A stretch of 64,000 nt of DNA from Dyella monticola. Its GTDB lineage: Bacteria > Pseudomonadota > Gammaproteobacteria > Xanthomonadales > Rhodanobacteraceae. The notes under the pieces were generated by a model that saw only the letters and a list, made by a program, of their open reading frames with translations, searched no databases and was not told where the DNA came from. Each line of letters begins with the position of its first letter. The first letter of the stretch is position 1. The position numbers were made by a program, and so were the translations under genes. The DNA is taken from assembly GCF_003363155.1 (NCBI RefSeq), contig NZ_QRBE01000004.1, forward strand, positions 34,003 through 98,002. The letters are read 5' to 3'. This document shows, piece by piece, positions 61,884-64,000 of this stretch.

Positions 61884-62975
61884 ATGGCGACGGTCAGTCT
61901 TGAGCAGGTGCGCAAGGTCTATCCCAACGGCCACGTCGGTGTGGACGATGCCAGCTTCACGATCGCCGATGGTGAACTGCTGGTGCTGGTCGGTCCTTCC
62001 GGCTGCGGCAAGACCACCTTGCTGCGCATGATCGCGGGGCTCGAATCGATGTCCTCGGGCACCTTGCGCATCGACGGGCGCGTGGTCAACGACGTGGCGC
62101 CCAAGGATCGCGACATCGCGATGGTGTTCCAGAACTACGCGCTCTATCCGCACATGACCGTCGCGCAGAACCTTGGCTTCGGCCTGCATTTGCGCGGCAA
62201 GCCCAAGGAGGAGATCGAGCGCCGCGTACGCGATGCCGCGCGCCTGCTGGAGCTGGAACATCGCCTGGATGCGCGGCCGGCCGCGCTGTCCGGCGGCCAA
62301 CGCCAACGAGTGGCCTTGGGCCGCGCGCTGGTACGCGAGCCGAAGGTTTTCCTGCTCGATGAACCCCTGTCCAACCTCGATGCCCGGCTGCGCTTGTCGA
62401 TGCGCGTGGAAATTGCGCGACTGCATCGCCGACTCAACACCACCACCCTCTACGTCACGCACGACCAGGTGGAAGCCATGACGCTGGGCGAGCGCATCGT
62501 TGTGATCGACGGCGGCACCATCCAGCAGATCGACACGCCGATGAATCTTTATGACAAGCCAGCCAATCTGTTCGTGGCGGGTTTTCTTGGTTCGCCGGCG
62601 ATGAATTTGTTGCGTGGACGGCTGCTTCGGGAAAACGGCTGGCAGCTGATATTGCCGGATGCGGCACTGCGCATCCATCCGTCGTCCGCGCAAGCCGCGG
62701 CGTTGGAGGCGTGGAACGGTCGCGATGTGGCACTGGGTATCCGCCCGGAAGATGTGCAGGTGGTTGCACCCACTGACGCAGTGCTGGAAGCGAAAGTGGA
62801 AGTGATCGAACCGGTCGGCAATGAGGCGTTTCTTAACCTGCGCTTCGCCGATCAAGCGATTGTTTCGCGTGTGTCGCCCCAGCATATGCCAGCGCCATGC
62901 ACGACCTTGCCTCTGGCCTTCGCACACGGGCGACTGCATTTCTTCGATGCTGAGAGCGGCAAGCGGATCGCTTAG
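61884..62975 (+). CDS. Sugar ABC transporter ATPase (MalK/UgpC family)
   Basis: A 363-residue ATPase. Walker A GPSGCGKTT, Q-loop MVFQNYALYPHM, signature LSGGQRQRVALGRAL, Walker B VFLLDEPLSNLD and switch His in LYVTHDQVEAM. The C-terminal TOBE-like regulatory domain (about 245-360: LGIRPEDVQVV, VEVIEPVGNEAFLNLRF) places it in the group that energises carbohydrate importers. It is divergent from the GH1 gene (95-bp gap) and converges with the permease gene. Confidence 0.92.
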   Translation: MATVSLEQVRKVYPNGHVGVDDASFTIADGELLVLVGPSGCGKTTLLRMIAGLESMSSGTLRIDGRVVNDVAPKDRDIAMVFQNYALYPHMTVAQNLGFGLHLRGKPKEEIERRVRDAARLLELEHRLDARPAALSGGQRQRVALGRALVREPKVFLLDEPLSNLDARLRLSMRVEIARLHRRLNTTTLYVTHDQVEAMTLGERIVVIDGGTIQQIDTPMNLYDKPANLFVAGFLGSPAMNLLRGRLLRENGWQLILPDAALRIHPSSAQAAALEAWNGRDVALGIRPEDVQVVAPTDAVLEAKVEVIEPVGNEAFLNLRFADQAIVSRVSPQHMPAPCTTLPLAFAHGRLHFFDAESGKRIA

Positions 62976-62980
62976 GCCCA

Positions 62981-63006
62981 TCGTCCCGGCGAACACCGGG
63001 GTGACC
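62981..63006. repeat. Short GC-rich palindromic repeat
   Basis: TCGTCCCGGCGAACACCGGGGTGACC, a diverged member of the block at 5757 and 47756, between converging genes. Confidence 0.6.
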
Positions 63007-63038
63007 AGGTAATGAACGTCCGGGCGCATAGCAACCAT

Positions 63039-63860
63039 CTAGCCTTTCACGCTGCCCAACAGCAGCCCCTCCAGGTAATACCTCTGCAAGGCCAGAAACA
63101 GCACCAGCACCGGCACCACGGTAACGACCGAGCCGGCCATCATCAGCTCCGTATCCGTCGAGTGCTCGCGCGCCAGTGAAGCAAGCCCCAATGGCAGCGT
63201 GTAATGCTCCTGCCCGGTCAGCACGATCAGCGGCCACATGAAATCGTTCCATGCGGTGAGAAACGTGTAGATCGCCAATGTCACCATGATCGGCTTGAGC
63301 AGCGGCACCACGATGTGCAGGAAGATCCGCAGCTCGCCCGCGCCATCGATGCGCGCCGCTTCCAATAATTCGCTGGGGATACCGCGCGCATACTGACGCA
63401 CGAGAAAAATACCGAAGGCGCTGGCCATCGCCGGAACGATCACGCCACCGTAGTTATTCACCAGACCCATCGGCTTGAGCATCAAGAATAATGGCAGCAT
63501 CGCCACCTGCGCCGGAATCGCCAGCGTGCCGACCAGCGCCTTGAACAGCGTCTCGCGCCCCGCAAAGCGTAATTTCGCAAAGGCGTAGCCAGCCATCAGG
63601 TTCAATGCCAGCGATGAAAGCGTGATGGCACCCGATACCAGCAAGCTATTGAGCAGGTAGCGCCGCATTCCCGCATGCACAAACAACGCGTGATAGTTGT
63701 ACAGCGTCGCATGTGCGGGCAGCAGCGGCGGTGGCAAGGCATTGGCCTGACCGGGCTGCATCAGCGAGGCGGACAGCATCCACAGCATGGGAAACAACGC
63801 GACCAACGTACCGCCGATCAGCAGGCCATTGATCAACGCCTTGGCCATGCGCGGCGTCAT
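63039..63860 (-). CDS. Sugar ABC transporter permease (MalG/UgpE type)
   Basis: A 273-residue inner-membrane permease with six helices. The EAA loop reads ELLEAARIDGAGELRIFLHIVVPLLKP, which contacts the ATPase. The start at 63860 (MTPRMAKAL) overlaps the stop of the upstream permease (ATGA). The longer frame to 63962 runs inside that upstream gene out of phase and is not real. Confidence 0.9.
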   Translation of the reverse strand: MTPRMAKALINGLLIGGTLVALFPMLWMLSASLMQPGQANALPPPLLPAHATLYNYHALFVHAGMRRYLLNSLLVSGAITLSSLALNLMAGYAFAKLRFAGRETLFKALVGTLAIPAQVAMLPLFLMLKPMGLVNNYGGVIVPAMASAFGIFLVRQYARGIPSELLEAARIDGAGELRIFLHIVVPLLKPIMVTLAIYTFLTAWNDFMWPLIVLTGQEHYTLPLGLASLAREHSTDTELMMAGSVVTVVPVLVLFLALQRYYLEGLLLGSVKG

Positions 63861-64000
63861 GCGTCGGTCTCGCGCGTTATGCGCAGCATGCAGGTAGTGA
63901 CAATAAACATGATCACGAACAATAGAAACGCGATGGCCGAAGCCGAACCGATGTTCCACCACTTGAAGCCTTCGTCGTACATCAGGTACAGCACGCTCAC
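63857..64000 (-). CDS. Sugar ABC transporter permease (MalF/UgpA type), C-terminal part only
   Basis: The last 47 codons of a gene that continues past the window end. They read LYLMYDEGFKWWNIGSASAI, then a hydrophobic helix (AFLLFVIMFIVTTCML) and RITRETDA-stop. The final membrane helix, the GSASAIAF segment and the four-base overlap with the MalG-type permease identify it as the partner permease. A substrate-binding protein gene probably lies further upstream. Confidence 0.8.
   Translation of the reverse strand: MSVLYLMYDEGFKWWNIGSASAIAFLLFVIMFIVTTCMLRITRETDA

Overview
This window is a piece of a GC-rich gammaproteobacterial chromosome. The gene order (a single flg operon next to cheV, a soluble chemoreceptor, flgA, flgM and flgN), the TonB-dependent GlcNAc/chitin locus, the flagellar sigma-factor promoters and the families of short GC-rich intergenic repeats fit the Xanthomonadales, most likely Rhodanobacteraceae (Dyella/Luteibacter/Frateuria-like). 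That placement is inference from gene content, not from a marker gene.

Layout. (1) 1-6540: a 1668-residue multidomain glycosyltransferase, preceded by a perfect sigma-54 promoter and boxed in by ~515-bp direct repeats and ~157-bp inverted repeats. (2) 6541-17260, minus strand: flgBCDEFGHIJKL, rod, rings, hook and hook-junction proteins, read from a sigma-54 promoter in front of flgB. (3) 17454-21480: cheV and a divergent soluble chemoreceptor gene, then flgA, flgM and flgN, with sigma-54 and sigma-28 promoter matches. (4) 21659-30416: c-di-GMP and HDOD signalling proteins, a small TonB-like protein, a FadI-type thiolase and a conserved unknown. (5) 30417-35933: M61 peptidase, amino acid permease, fatty-acid hydroxylase/sterol desaturase, DoxX. 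(6) 36256-50121: an N-acetylglucosamine / chitin-oligosaccharide locus. GH20, GH9, a TonB-dependent receptor and a GlcNAc-type kinase lie on the minus strand; permease, LacI regulator, NagB-II and NagA lie on the plus strand; operator-like palindromes sit between the two arms. (7) 50211-52512: two putative secreted effector/toxin genes inserted between nagA and a sulfatase gene, separated by decayed 3' ends of both neighbours. (8) 52630-56536: membrane sulfatase/phosphoglycerol transferase-like protein and a cyclic-phosphodiesterase lipoprotein. (9) 56736-60368: threonine operon with a Thr/Ile-rich leader peptide, a stand-alone homoserine dehydrogenase, thrB and thrC. (10) 60436-64000: GH1 beta-glucosidase and a sugar ABC transporter, cut by the window end.

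How the parts work together: regions 1-3 form a motility regulon with a visible hierarchy (sigma-54 for early/middle genes and the glycosyltransferase, sigma-28 for flgMN and chemotaxis genes). Region 6 is a full route from outer-membrane uptake of chitin-type sugars to fructose-6-phosphate. The most unusual parts are the effector cassettes at 50.2-52.6 kb, the repeat-boxed glycosyltransferase, repeat-derived insertions inside the signal peptides of FlgI and FlgA, and a thr leader that seems built to hide the ribosome-binding site.
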